Positions 1-5,910 are shown, counted from the stretch's first letter. The stretch is 6,909 bases of DNA from an uncultured Gemmobacter sp. (GCA_937983495.1 CALKAA010000329.1:1-6909); one strand, 5' to 3'. Numbers and translations are program-made. Notes: generated from the letters alone by a model not told the origin.

Positions 1-111
1 GGCCCGCCATGGGCGGGGCAGGCGCTGGTCGGCGGCCTTTGGGGCCACCGGCGTTCAGGCTGAAAGGGCATCGCATGGTCTCGGCGATGGCCGAGACCAC
101 TTTGGCCGCCC
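1..111. other. Left-edge stretch with no confident gene
   Basis: This stretch follows the Trm112 gene stop and is very GC-rich. Short open frames exist on both strands. One plus-strand frame ends at a TGA at 61-63, and minus-strand frames run off the edge. None has recognisable protein features, so I assign no gene. It contains a strong inverted repeat at 76-99 (listed separately) and a smaller GC-rich hairpin, cccgcc-atg-ggcggg, at 3-17. A gene end truncated by the window edge cannot be excluded. Confidence 0.5.
76..99 (-). terminator. 10-bp inverted repeat, possible terminator of the trx-LON-Trm112 operon
   Basis: The plus strand shows tggtctcggc, a gatg loop, then gccgagacca: a perfect 10-bp stem with a 4-nt loop. 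It starts 12 nt after the stop of the last gene of the minus-strand operon, which is where an intrinsic terminator would sit. No T-run follows on either strand, so a classical Rho-independent terminator is not demonstrated. It could instead be an mRNA 3'-end stabiliser or a chance hairpin in GC-rich DNA. Confidence 0.35.
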
Positions 112-288
112 TCAATCCAGCTTGCGGGCCTCGCCCACCAGCATGATCGGGATGCCATCACGCACCGGAAAGGCAAGGCTGGCCGCGCGTGAGATGAGCT
201 CCTGACGCTCGGCATCCCAGGTCAGTTGCGCCTGCGTCACCGGGCAAACCAGCGATTCCAACATGCGGCGGTCGGTCGGGTCGGTCAT
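112..288 (-). CDS. Trm112 family protein (YcaR/UPF0434-like)
   Basis: A 58-residue small protein of the Trm112/YcaR family. The sequence shows the family pattern LVCP (residues 13-16), a QELIS core near 29-33, LAFPVRDGIPIML at 38-50 and a charged GEAR tail. Only one Cys (C15) remains of the CPxC-type zinc site, so zinc binding is doubtful. From memory, alphaproteobacterial members often lack the second Cys. Family members are small partners or activators of methyltransferases in eukaryotes and archaea; the bacterial role is poorly defined. The start is chosen because its ATG overlaps the upstream LON-domain gene stop (ATGA), suggesting translational coupling. The frame stays open further upstream, but that extension would lie inside the LON-domain gene and is low-complexity arginine-rich sequence. 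It is the last gene of a three-gene minus-strand operon. Confidence 0.88.
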   Translation of the reverse strand: MTDPTDRRMLESLVCPVTQAQLTWDAERQELISRAASLAFPVRDGIPIMLVGEARKLD

Positions 289-926
289 TGCAGGGGGTCT
301 CCTTCGGTGCCGCCGCGCAGGGCGATTTCCATCAGCGTCACCAGCGTCTCGCGCCGGGTGGAGAGCGACGGGGCCTCCAGCAATGCCTGCTTGTCCGCTG
401 CGCTGAACGGGCACAGCATGGACAGCGTGGTGATCAGCAATTCGGGTTCGGCCTCTTTCAGCCCGTCCCAATCAGTCGAAAGCCCCTCGGCCTCGAAATA
501 GCGCGCGAGCAACCGCAGGAACCCGGCACGGTCAAAGCCCGCATCGCTCTCGGCCCCCGCCAGATCGCGGGCAAAGGGTGCCCAATCGGCGTGGAAGCGG
601 CGATAGGGTGGAAAGCCCTGCACCTCATCGCGCAACCGGAACCGCGAAATGCCGGTGAGCGTGATCATGTAGCGCCCGTCTTCCGTTTCGGAAAACGCGG
701 TCAGCCGCCCGGCGCAGCCAATGCTGTGCAGCGCCTTGCCCCCGCCCGGCGTCTCATGCGGCTGCACCATGCCAATCAGCCGGTGTTCGGTCTTCAGGCA
801 ATCGTTGAGCATCGCCAGATAGCGCGGCTCGAAGATATGCAGCGGCAGCCGCCCGCGCGGCAGCACCAGCGCGCCGGGCAGCGGAAACACCGGAATCACC
901 TCGGGCAGATCAAGCGGGCGCGGCAT
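285..926 (-). CDS. LON substrate-binding (LON-N/PUA-like) domain protein
   Basis: A 213-residue protein made of a LON N-terminal (substrate-binding) domain without the AAA+ ATPase or protease parts of Lon. The hallmark stretch is VFPLPGALVLPRG (residues 13-25) followed by LPLHIFEPRYLAML (28-41). IGMVQP (51-56), a GCAGRL segment (70-75) and ITLTGISRFRL (88-98) follow, as in Lon N domains. The C-terminal third (about 125-213) is helical, with a PELLITTLSMLCPFS segment. Stand-alone proteins of this type are common in alphaproteobacteria and often annotated 'peptidase S16, Lon'; with no catalytic Ser-Lys dyad this one cannot be a protease. Its molecular role is unknown, and protein recognition is an inference. 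The start is the ATG just before PRPLDLPEV, 8 nt after the thioredoxin gene stop. A longer in-frame extension would overlap that gene and has no domain character. No strong ribosome binding site is seen, which fits coupling. Confidence 0.9.
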   Translation of the reverse strand: MPRPLDLPEVIPVFPLPGALVLPRGRLPLHIFEPRYLAMLNDCLKTEHRLIGMVQPHETPGGGKALHSIGCAGRLTAFSETEDGRYMITLTGISRFRLRDEVQGFPPYRRFHADWAPFARDLAGAESDAGFDRAGFLRLLARYFEAEGLSTDWDGLKEAEPELLITTLSMLCPFSAADKQALLEAPSLSTRRETLVTLMEIALRGGTEGDPLQ

Positions 927-934
927 GTGGCGCG

Positions 935-1837
935 TCAGGCGTAGATCATCGACGAGAGCCGGCGGCGACCCTTCAGCACGATCGGGTCTTGCGGCTTCAG
1001 CGCGTCGAAAATGGTGAAAAGCTGGGTGCGGGCGGCACCGTCGTTCCATTCGCGGTCGCGGCGGAACAGCTCCAGCAACTCGTCCACCGCCTCCTCGACC
1101 TTGCCCGCCGCATTCAGCGCCACAGCCAGATCGAAGCGCGCCTGATGATTGCCCGCATCGGCCTCCACCGCAGCGCGCAATTCGGCCTCGGGGCCGGCAT
1201 TGGCCGCCTGTTTCGCCAGTTCGATCTGGGCGCGGGCGGCTTCGATTTCCTTGGCACCGGCAATCTTGGCAGGCACGCCCGACAGGAAAGCCTCGGCCTG
1301 TTCCAGATTGCCTGCCGCCAGATGGGCACGGATCAAGCCGCCAAAGGCCGCCGCATTCTCTGGCTCCTCTCCCAGAATGGCCGCAAAGATCTCAGCAGCC
1401 GAAACGGCATCGCCTTCTCCGAGCGCCTGTTCGGCCATGGCCAGTGCCTCGCCTAAACCACCATCGCCGGCCATGGCCGCCACGCGGTCGATGAACTTCT
1501 GAATCTCCGACCCCGGCAACGCCCCTTGAAAACCATCCACCGGCTGGCCCTGCCAGAAGGCATAGACCGTGGGGATGGATTGCACGCGCAATTGCCCGGC
1601 GATCATCTGGTTCTTGTCCACGTCGATCTTGACCATCCTGACCCGGCCCTTGGCCGCGATCACCGCCGCCTCCAGCGCCGGGCCGAGGGTCTTGCACGGC
1701 CCGCACCAAGGGGCCCAGAAGTCCACAATGACCGGCACCTCGCGGCTGGCTTCGATCACATCCGCCATGAAGGTGGCCTCAGACGTGTCCTTGATCAGAT
1801 CGGTTTGCGGGGCGGCGAGATCGGTTTGTCCGAACAT
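935..1837 (-). CDS. cnoX: Thioredoxin-TPR co-chaperone, CnoX/YbbN type
   Basis: A 300-residue cytoplasmic protein with an N-terminal thioredoxin fold and a helical TPR-like C-terminal half, the architecture of CnoX (YbbN). Residues 18-110 hold the thioredoxin domain: VIVDFWAPWCGPCK, with active-site cysteines C45 and C48, a KIDVDKNQ strand (70-77), and SIPT with the conserved cis-proline P89. About 125-300 are alanine-rich helical repeats, for example LFRRDREWNDGAARTQL and FDALKPQDPIV near the end, which are typical of the family. Known CnoX proteins protect substrates from oxidative aggregation and pass them to chaperones. The E. coli protein has a redox-inactive SxxC site, whereas this one keeps CGPC and may also be a disulfide reductase, as in some alphaproteobacteria. 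The start ATG has a GAGGA site 4 nt upstream. It leads the operon with the LON-domain and Trm112 genes. Confidence 0.93.
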   Translation of the reverse strand: MFGQTDLAAPQTDLIKDTSEATFMADVIEASREVPVIVDFWAPWCGPCKTLGPALEAAVIAAKGRVRMVKIDVDKNQMIAGQLRVQSIPTVYAFWQGQPVDGFQGALPGSEIQKFIDRVAAMAGDGGLGEALAMAEQALGEGDAVSAAEIFAAILGEEPENAAAFGGLIRAHLAAGNLEQAEAFLSGVPAKIAGAKEIEAARAQIELAKQAANAGPEAELRAAVEADAGNHQARFDLAVALNAAGKVEEAVDELLELFRRDREWNDGAARTQLFTIFDALKPQDPIVLKGRRRLSSMIYA

Positions 1838-1865
1838 GGGGTCCTCATGCGCAAAGGCGTTTGCC

Positions 1866-1896
1866 CTTATATGGGGCGGGGCGCGTGAAAGGCCAA
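1866..1896 (-). promoter_or_regulatory. Candidate sigma70-type promoter for the cnoX operon
   Basis: Read on the minus strand, a TTGGCC box (1891-1896) precedes a TATAAG box (1866-1871) with a 19-nt spacer. The -10 matches the consensus at five of six positions and lies about 28 nt upstream of the cnoX start codon. The spacer is long and the -35 is only a four-of-six match, so this is a candidate by eye. An imperfectly placed inverted repeat, aaaggc-5 nt-gccttt at 1888-1904, overlaps the -35 box and could be an operator or chance. Confidence 0.3.
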
Positions 1897-1942
1897 GAGC
1901 CTTTACGGCTTCGTAGCGGGGCGGCTAGGTTGATCGCCTGAA

Positions 1943-1948
1943 AAGGAG
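1943..1948 (+). promoter_or_regulatory. Shine-Dalgarno site of the SGNH hydrolase
   Basis: AAGGAG lies 6 nt before the ATG at 1955, close to the ideal anti-Shine-Dalgarno match, and supports that start. Confidence 0.75.
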
Positions 1949-1954
1949 CCCGAT

Positions 1955-2584
1955 ATGCCGACGATCCTGACCTTTGGTGACAGCAACACCCATGGCACGC
2001 CGCCCATGACCGACCGGGTGCTGCGCGCACGCCACGGGCGCGACATCCGCTGGCCACAGGTCATGGCGCGTGAGCTGGGCTGGGATCTGGTAGAGGAGGG
2101 GCTGCCGGGGCGCACCACGCAGTTTGACGATCCGGTGATGGATGGGCTGATGAATGGCTTTCCCGCGCTACGCCAGGCGCTGCAAAGCCATGGGCCGCTG
2201 GATGTGCTGACCCTCATGCTGGGCACCAATGACGTGAAAACCCGCTTTGGGGCGACGCCCGCGCAAGTCATGGCCGGTATGGCGGCGCTGCTGGATCTGG
2301 CGACGGGCCTGGAAATGCAAGACCGTCATGGTGGCTTTCGCGTGTTGCTGATCTGCCCGCCGCCGGTGCTGGAAACCGGCGTTCTGGCCATGGATTTCTG
2401 GGGGGCGAGAGCGAAGTCACAGGCGCTGCCGCCGCTTTACGCCGCACTGGCCGCCTCGCGCGGGGTGGGGTTTCTGGATGCGGGCGAGGTGATCGCCGTC
2501 AGCCCGGTCGATGGCGTGCATTTCGACGCCGCCGCCCATCTGGCGCTTGGCGCGGCGGTGGCCGAGGCCGTGCGCGGGCTTTAA
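1955..2584 (+). CDS. SGNH/GDSL-family hydrolase (esterase-like)
   Basis: A 209-residue single-domain SGNH hydrolase, predicted serine esterase/lipase or arylesterase. The four blocks are visible: block I LTFGDSNTHG with nucleophile S10; block II EEGLPGRTT with oxyanion-hole G52; block III MLGTNDVK with N92; block V DGVHFD with D186 and H189 completing the triad. The GDSN variant, RWPQVMARELGW (32-43) and a CPPPVLE segment (134-140) resemble the subgroup often annotated as arylesterase or 'SGNH/GDSL hydrolase family protein'. No signal peptide is seen, because the catalytic strand starts at residue 3; a cytoplasmic location is therefore inferred. The substrate cannot be read from the sequence. 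The gene is divergent from the cnoX operon across a roughly 117-bp gap and converges on the RTX gene 4 nt away, with no terminator between them. Confidence 0.9.
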   Translation: MPTILTFGDSNTHGTPPMTDRVLRARHGRDIRWPQVMARELGWDLVEEGLPGRTTQFDDPVMDGLMNGFPALRQALQSHGPLDVLTLMLGTNDVKTRFGATPAQVMAGMAALLDLATGLEMQDRHGGFRVLLICPPPVLETGVLAMDFWGARAKSQALPPLYAALAASRGVGFLDAGEVIAVSPVDGVHFDAAAHLALGAAVAEAVRGL

Positions 2585-2588
2585 TCCC

Positions 2589-3260
2589 TCACAGATCCAG
2601 CAGACCCGCCGCCGTCCAGCCGGCAATCACAAGATCGGTGATCCCATCGGAAAGCACCGCCCCTGCCGCACTGTCGGTGAGGGTAAAGGTCTCTGCCGCG
2701 ATCTGATCGGCCAGCCATTCGCCGGACACCACCTGCTCGTCGATCGTCAATTGATCGCGGCGGCTGAAATCTGCAATCACGATGTCGGCCCCGCTTTCCC
2801 CTGCAAATCCTTGCACATCAAAGCTGTCACGCCCCGAGCCGCCACGCAGGGTTGTCTGGCCGTTTTCATGTGCAATGACCGTCAACACATCCGCGCCATG
2901 CCCGCCATGCAGCATACTGTCGCCGCCGTTCATATCGGTCAGGGTCAGCACATCAATCCCATTGCCACCGAACATATTGACGCCGTCGGTTCCAATCATC
3001 ACGTCATGGCCATTGCCGCCATAGAGCGTCACGCCGCCAGCGCGCTGTGTCGTCCAATCAAAGCTGGCAGTCAGCCAGTCATTGCCAGCCCCGCCCAGCA
3101 CGATGCCTTCGCGGATGTCGGTAACACGATCATTGCCGCCAAGGGCACGGATCACGATATCTTGCGGGGAGTCGGGGGCGAAGCTGAGGGTGACGCCAAA
3201 GCGGTCTGTATCGCCATATCGGATCAGTTCGCTGCGGGCATTGCCGGTGAAAACGGGCAT
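2589..3260 (-). CDS. Short RTX-repeat (hemolysin-type calcium-binding) protein
   Basis: A 223-residue acidic, glycine/aspartate-rich protein with several degenerate RTX nonapeptides: LGGAGNDWLTA (55-65), YGGNGHDVMIG (80-90), FGGNGIDVLTL (97-107), HGGHGADVLTV (118-128) and RGGSGRDSFDV (139-149). A GADIVIADFSRRDQLTID segment (157-174) is typical of the last RTX strand before a C-terminal region. RTX repeats bind calcium in parallel beta-rolls outside the cell, and such proteins usually leave by type I secretion with an uncleaved C-terminal signal. Here there is no N-terminal signal peptide, no enzymatic domain and no ABC exporter nearby. The first about 35 residues (FTGNARSELIRYGDTDRFG) may be a short adaptor. 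The ATG start is chosen because TTGGAG lies 6 nt upstream; an upstream in-frame TTG belongs to that site. The partner or function is unknown. Confidence 0.85.
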   Translation of the reverse strand: MPVFTGNARSELIRYGDTDRFGVTLSFAPDSPQDIVIRALGGNDRVTDIREGIVLGGAGNDWLTASFDWTTQRAGGVTLYGGNGHDVMIGTDGVNMFGGNGIDVLTLTDMNGGDSMLHGGHGADVLTVIAHENGQTTLRGGSGRDSFDVQGFAGESGADIVIADFSRRDQLTIDEQVVSGEWLADQIAAETFTLTDSAAGAVLSDGITDLVIAGWTAAGLLDL

Positions 3261-3267
3261 GGGGCAC

Positions 3268-3285
3268 TCCAATCGTTACATTGGA
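3268..3285. repeat. 6-bp inverted repeat upstream of the RTX gene
   Basis: The plus strand shows tccaat, a 6-nt cgttac loop, then attgga. The repeat lies just before the RTX start and its left arm overlaps the minus-strand Shine-Dalgarno site. It could form a small hairpin masking the ribosome binding site, or bind a dimeric regulator. With arms of only 6 bp, chance is also plausible. Confidence 0.3.
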
Positions 3286-3326
3286 TTGAGGCTAGCCATA
3301 TACATGTGGATCGGCAAGTCGCGGCT

Positions 3327-4007
3327 TTAGCCGATCTCGCCGCGCGCCCCGCCGGTTTGCCCGCGATCCATCAGCAGGTGATCGAGGATCACACAGGCCA
3401 TCATTGCCTCGCCCACCGGTACGGCGCGGATGCCCACGCAAGGGTCATGGCGGCCCTTGGTGATCAGCTCCACCTCGTCGCCCGCCGTGGTGATGGTGCG
3501 GCGCGGGGTGAGGATCGAGGAGGTCGGTTTCACCGCAAAGCGCACCACCACATCTTGCCCGGTGGAGATGCCGCCCAGAATGCCGCCCGCATGGTTCGAC
3601 AGGAATTCCGGCCCGTTCGGCCCCATGCGGATCTCGTCGGCATTCTCGACGCCGGTCAGGCTGGCGGCGGCCATGCCCTCGCCGATCTCCACCGCCTTCA
3701 CGGCATTGATCGACATCATGGCGGCGGCCAGATCGCTGTCCAGTTTCGCGTAAAGCGGTGCGCCAAGGCCCGCAGGCACGCCGGAGGCCACCACCTCGAT
3801 CACCGCGCCCACCGAATTGTGGTTCTTGCGCAGGTCATCGAGATAGACCGCCCAATCGGCGGCGGCGGTGGCGTCGGGGCACCAGAACGGGTTCTGCTCG
3901 ATCTGGGGGGCGTCAAAGCGGCTGCGGTCAATGGCATGCGGGCCAACCTGCACCATATAGCCGGTGATCTTCAGCCCCGGCACCAACTGCGCCAGCACCG
4001 CCCGCGC
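3327..4007 (-). CDS. aroC: Chorismate synthase, C-terminal part only (5' end missing)
   Basis: About 226 residues matching the C-terminal 60% of chorismate synthase, which converts EPSP (5-enolpyruvylshikimate 3-phosphate) to chorismate with reduced FMN at the end of the shikimate pathway. Visible family markers, in fused-frame numbering, are PFWCPD (332-337), GVPAGLGAPLY (368-378), MMSINAVKAVEIGEG (389-403), NADEIRMGPNGPEFLSNHAGG (414-434), GGISTGQDVVVRF (437-449), KPTSSILTPRRT (452-463) and GRHDPCVGIRAVPVGEAM (477-494). The N-terminal GESHG, the mid-protein RPGHAD and the GRSSARET regions are absent, so this piece alone could not be active. Wording such as ITGYMVQVGPHAIDR closely resembles Rhodobacteraceae AroC as I remember it. 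It lies 66 nt upstream of the RTX gene on the same strand. The stop is TAA at 3327-3329. In the source genome the gene is presumably complete; its 5' part is replaced here by kinase sequence. Confidence 0.9.
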   Translation of the reverse strand, partial: ARAVLAQLVPGLKITGYMVQVGPHAIDRSRFDAPQIEQNPFWCPDATAAADWAVYLDDLRKNHNSVGAVIEVVASGVPAGLGAPLYAKLDSDLAAAMMSINAVKAVEIGEGMAAASLTGVENADEIRMGPNGPEFLSNHAGGILGGISTGQDVVVRFAVKPTSSILTPRRTITTAGDEVELITKGRHDPCVGIRAVPVGEAMMACVILDHLLMDRGQTGGARGEIG

Positions 4008-4883
4008 CAGATGCAGCCGCAGTCCGGTGCCGGTGTGCGCCCGCACCAACCGCTGCTGTGTTCCGCGCCAGAAGGGCTGCCCGATGTGTTCTAGATCGCT
4101 TTCCGTCAGCCCGATGCCGCTGTCCGCCACACTCAACAGCACATGCGTCCCCAGATTATCCACCGACATGCGAATCTTCCCACCCGGCGGCGTGTAACGA
4201 ATCGCGTTATCCAGCAGATCGGTCAGCACAATCAAACTCTGGTAGAAATCCGCCCGTGCCAGCGGCACAATATCCGGTGCTTGAATCGTCACATCTTGGT
4301 TGAACTCCCGCGCCCGGTCACGCATTCGCTCCCACGCTTCCGTCAGCAAATCCGTCGAGAGGAAGTTGACCGGCTCGATGCGCATCTTGCCCTCGCGCAG
4401 CGCCATCATTTCCTGCACTGCGTCCAGCACTGCGAAAGCCCGGTTCGTGTTCTCTTGAATCGCTTGCAGCCACGTATCCTGTTCCGATGTGATCTGCCCC
4501 AGCAGCCCGCCCTGCACCAATTCCGCCCGTCCCCGAATGGCGACCAGCGGCGGGCGCAGCGCGTCGTTCAACCCTTTGAAGATGGTATCGCTCGCCACAG
4601 CCTCCACCGGCGCGGCTCCGACCGACGGCGTATCCTCGGCTTGCGGCATGTCCATCGCATAGGCCGGCTCGACGATCGGTTGGAAGTAGCCGTCGTCCTC
4701 CACTGCACTCGCCGCCACACTTTGCTCCATCGCCAGTGATTGCAGATAAGCGTTCTCTGCCGCCAATGTTTGCAGCAGCGCCATCACCTGCGCCAGCTTC
4801 GCGCCCGTGCTAGCCGGTGCCGCCCCTTGCAGCCGCTTCAGTATCTCTACTGCCTGATTCAGACTGATTTCCGGTTCGCTCAC
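3327..4883 (-). CDS. Chimeric ORF: degenerate histidine kinase joined to the AroC C-terminal part
   Basis: An unbroken 518-residue frame starting at GTG. Residues 1-60 are a helical, probably coiled-coil N-terminus (LAAENAYLQSLAMEQ). Residues 95-175 match a histidine-kinase dimerisation domain, but the H-box reads NDALRPPL, with D107 where the phosphoacceptor His belongs. The ATPase domain follows: N-box LLDNAIRYTPP (N226), G1 box VADSGIGL (D254), an F-box-like GQPFWRG (269-274) and G2 box TGTGLRLHL (284-292). At residues 293-299 the sequence turns into chorismate synthase and continues to its natural end. The kinase lacks its last 20-30 residues and AroC lacks its first roughly 140. No membrane segment or sensor domain is seen. 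The GTG has only a weak AAGAG site upstream. The kinase half is a paralogue of the next gene upstream. I infer an assembly join; a natural fusion is unlikely. Confidence 0.8.
   Translation of the reverse strand: MSEPEISLNQAVEILKRLQGAAPASTGAKLAQVMALLQTLAAENAYLQSLAMEQSVAASAVEDDGYFQPIVEPAYAMDMPQAEDTPSVGAAPVEAVASDTIFKGLNDALRPPLVAIRGRAELVQGGLLGQITSEQDTWLQAIQENTNRAFAVLDAVQEMMALREGKMRIEPVNFLSTDLLTEAWERMRDRAREFNQDVTIQAPDIVPLARADFYQSLIVLTDLLDNAIRYTPPGGKIRMSVDNLGTHVLLSVADSGIGLTESDLEHIGQPFWRGTQQRLVRAHTGTGLRLHLARAVLAQLVPGLKITGYMVQVGPHAIDRSRFDAPQIEQNPFWCPDATAAADWAVYLDDLRKNHNSVGAVIEVVASGVPAGLGAPLYAKLDSDLAAAMMSINAVKAVEIGEGMAAASLTGVENADEIRMGPNGPEFLSNHAGGILGGISTGQDVVVRFAVKPTSSILTPRRTITTAGDEVELITKGRHDPCVGIRAVPVGEAMMACVILDHLLMDRGQTGGARGEIG
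3987..4007 (-). other. Probable chimera junction inside the kinase-AroC frame
   Basis: The 21 nt encode ARAVLAQ. Upstream sequence (GTGLRLHL) is a kinase G2 box, in which LARxVLA-type wording is normal. Downstream sequence (LVPGLKITGYM) is AroC, in which a VARAxLA-type segment precedes this stretch. The word therefore suits both parents, as expected if an assembler crossed from one genome to another on a shared k-mer. The exact crossover base cannot be fixed from this sequence alone. Confidence 0.7.
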
Positions 4884-5006
4884 GTTCTCTTATTCCATCC
4901 AGTGCTGCCAGCCAACACGTTCATTTTGACCATAGCACATTACCCGCCATCCGGCGCGGTATTTCCCTTGTCGAATGTCTAATTATTCCTGAATTTTCCG
5001 CCCGCC
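4884..5006. other. Intergenic gap between the two kinase genes
   Basis: A 123-nt gap noticeably richer in A+T than its surroundings, including aattattcctgaattttcc at 4981-4999. It separates the stop of the intact kinase from the GTG of the degenerate one. I looked for promoter and terminator patterns on the minus strand and found no convincing -35/-10 pair or hairpin with a T-run. The AT bias and size would suit a promoter for the downstream kinase, but this is not shown. Confidence 0.4.
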
Positions 5007-5882
5007 TTACGACATGCCCATCAGCGTCACCGTGAAGGTCGTGCCTTTGCCCGCTTCACTTTCCGCCGTCACCGTCCCGCCCAGCAGTTCGATGATGCCG
5101 TAAGCAATCGGAATACCCAGCCCGCTGCCCTTGAACCCCAGCACCACCTCATTGTCACCCCGGTAGTAGGGCGTTCCCAGCTTCGCCAGTTCTTCCGCGC
5201 TCATGCCGATGCCGTTGTCGCTGATGACGATCTTCAGCCGGCTGCCCTCGCCGCTGGCGCTCAAGCGCACATGCCCGTCCGTCGGGCTGTAGCGCAGCGC
5301 GTTCTCCACCAGCTTATTCAGCGCTTTCACCAGCAAATCCGTGTCCACGTTCAGCAGCGGCAGCCCCTGTGGAATATCCAGCTCCAGCGTCCGCCCCAAT
5401 TCTGCCGCCGTCGGCCCCATCGCCTTTTCCACCATCATGGCGATGTTCTTGAACATATCCATCTTGGGCGCGACCTTCAGCGTCTTGTTCCACAGCTTGC
5501 TCATGTCGCTCACGTCCATCAGCAGCGACTCCATCCGCTTGGTATTGGTGCGGATCGTGCCGAGGAACTGCTTTTGCATATCGTTCAGCTCGCCCATCGC
5601 CGCGTTCCCCAGCATATCGCCGTAACCGCGAATGCTCGTCAGCGGCAGCCGCAGATCATGAAACCCGTGCGTCAGCATCGTCCCCAGCTTCTGCCGGTAA
5701 TCATCCAGATCAGGCGGCGCGGCTTGGGCGGCGCTGGCCTGTTCTTCCTCGGCCTTCGCCAGCAGTTCGCCGATGGCCTCCAACTGTCCTGTCAGCCGTA
5801 TCGGGATAATCTGCCCCTTACGCGCGGCTTCCGTCAGTTCGTCCAGCAGGCTTCGTGCCTGCGCCAATGCCTCGTTTGTCAT
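5007..5882 (-). CDS. Short soluble sensor histidine kinase
   Basis: A 291-residue histidine kinase with a complete catalytic core and no membrane segment. Residues 1-60 are helical and alanine/glutamate-rich (ELLAKAEEEQASAAQ), possibly a coiled coil or small input module. The H-box GFHDLRLPLTSIRGYG (73-88) carries phosphoacceptor H75, and the helix pair continues to about 135. The ATPase domain has N-box LVENALRYSP (N194), G1 box SDNGIGM (D222), G2 box KGSGLGIPIA (251-260) and the terminal GGTVTAESEAGKGTTFTVTL. It should autophosphorylate and pass phosphate to a response regulator, but none is in the window. The ATG has AAAGGA 6 nt upstream. It begins 28 nt after the PIG-L gene stop, so the two are probably co-transcribed. 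Residues IRTNTKRMESLLMDVSDM (110-127) align well with IQENTNRAFAVLDAVQEM in the degenerate kinase downstream, showing paralogy. Confidence 0.92.
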   Translation of the reverse strand: MTNEALAQARSLLDELTEAARKGQIIPIRLTGQLEAIGELLAKAEEEQASAAQAAPPDLDDYRQKLGTMLTHGFHDLRLPLTSIRGYGDMLGNAAMGELNDMQKQFLGTIRTNTKRMESLLMDVSDMSKLWNKTLKVAPKMDMFKNIAMMVEKAMGPTAAELGRTLELDIPQGLPLLNVDTDLLVKALNKLVENALRYSPTDGHVRLSASGEGSRLKIVISDNGIGMSAEELAKLGTPYYRGDNEVVLGFKGSGLGIPIAYGIIELLGGTVTAESEAGKGTTFTVTLMGMS

Positions 5883-5888
5883 GCCACA

Positions 5889-5894
5889 TCCTTT
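5889..5894 (-). promoter_or_regulatory. Shine-Dalgarno site of the intact histidine kinase
   Basis: On the minus strand AAAGGA lies 6 nt before the ATG at 5882. It sits in the short gap after the deacetylase stop and fixes the kinase start. Confidence 0.6.
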
Positions 5895-5910
5895 ACTGCT
5901 TCGGTCGTCT

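Noticed and set aside
289..471. Upstream extension of the Trm112-like gene to an earlier ATG
   Set aside because: The extra 61 residues are Arg/Ala/His-rich, lie inside the LON-domain gene, and are not part of the family. The coupled ATG at 288 is better.
927..1049. Upstream extension of the LON-domain gene
   Set aside because: The extension overlaps the end of the thioredoxin gene and has no domain character. The Met before PRPLDLPEV fits the family start.
2511..4094. Long plus-strand open frame of 527 codons
   Set aside because: It runs antisense to the RTX gene and AroC and has His/Ala/Gly-rich composition without domain motifs. It is a by-product of GC-rich codon use on the opposite strand.
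3327..4883. A new bifunctional signalling enzyme (kinase fused to chorismate synthase)
   Set aside because: AroC's N-terminal catalytic regions and the kinase's last strands are missing, and the two flanks look like different organisms. A chimera explains this better unless reads prove continuity.
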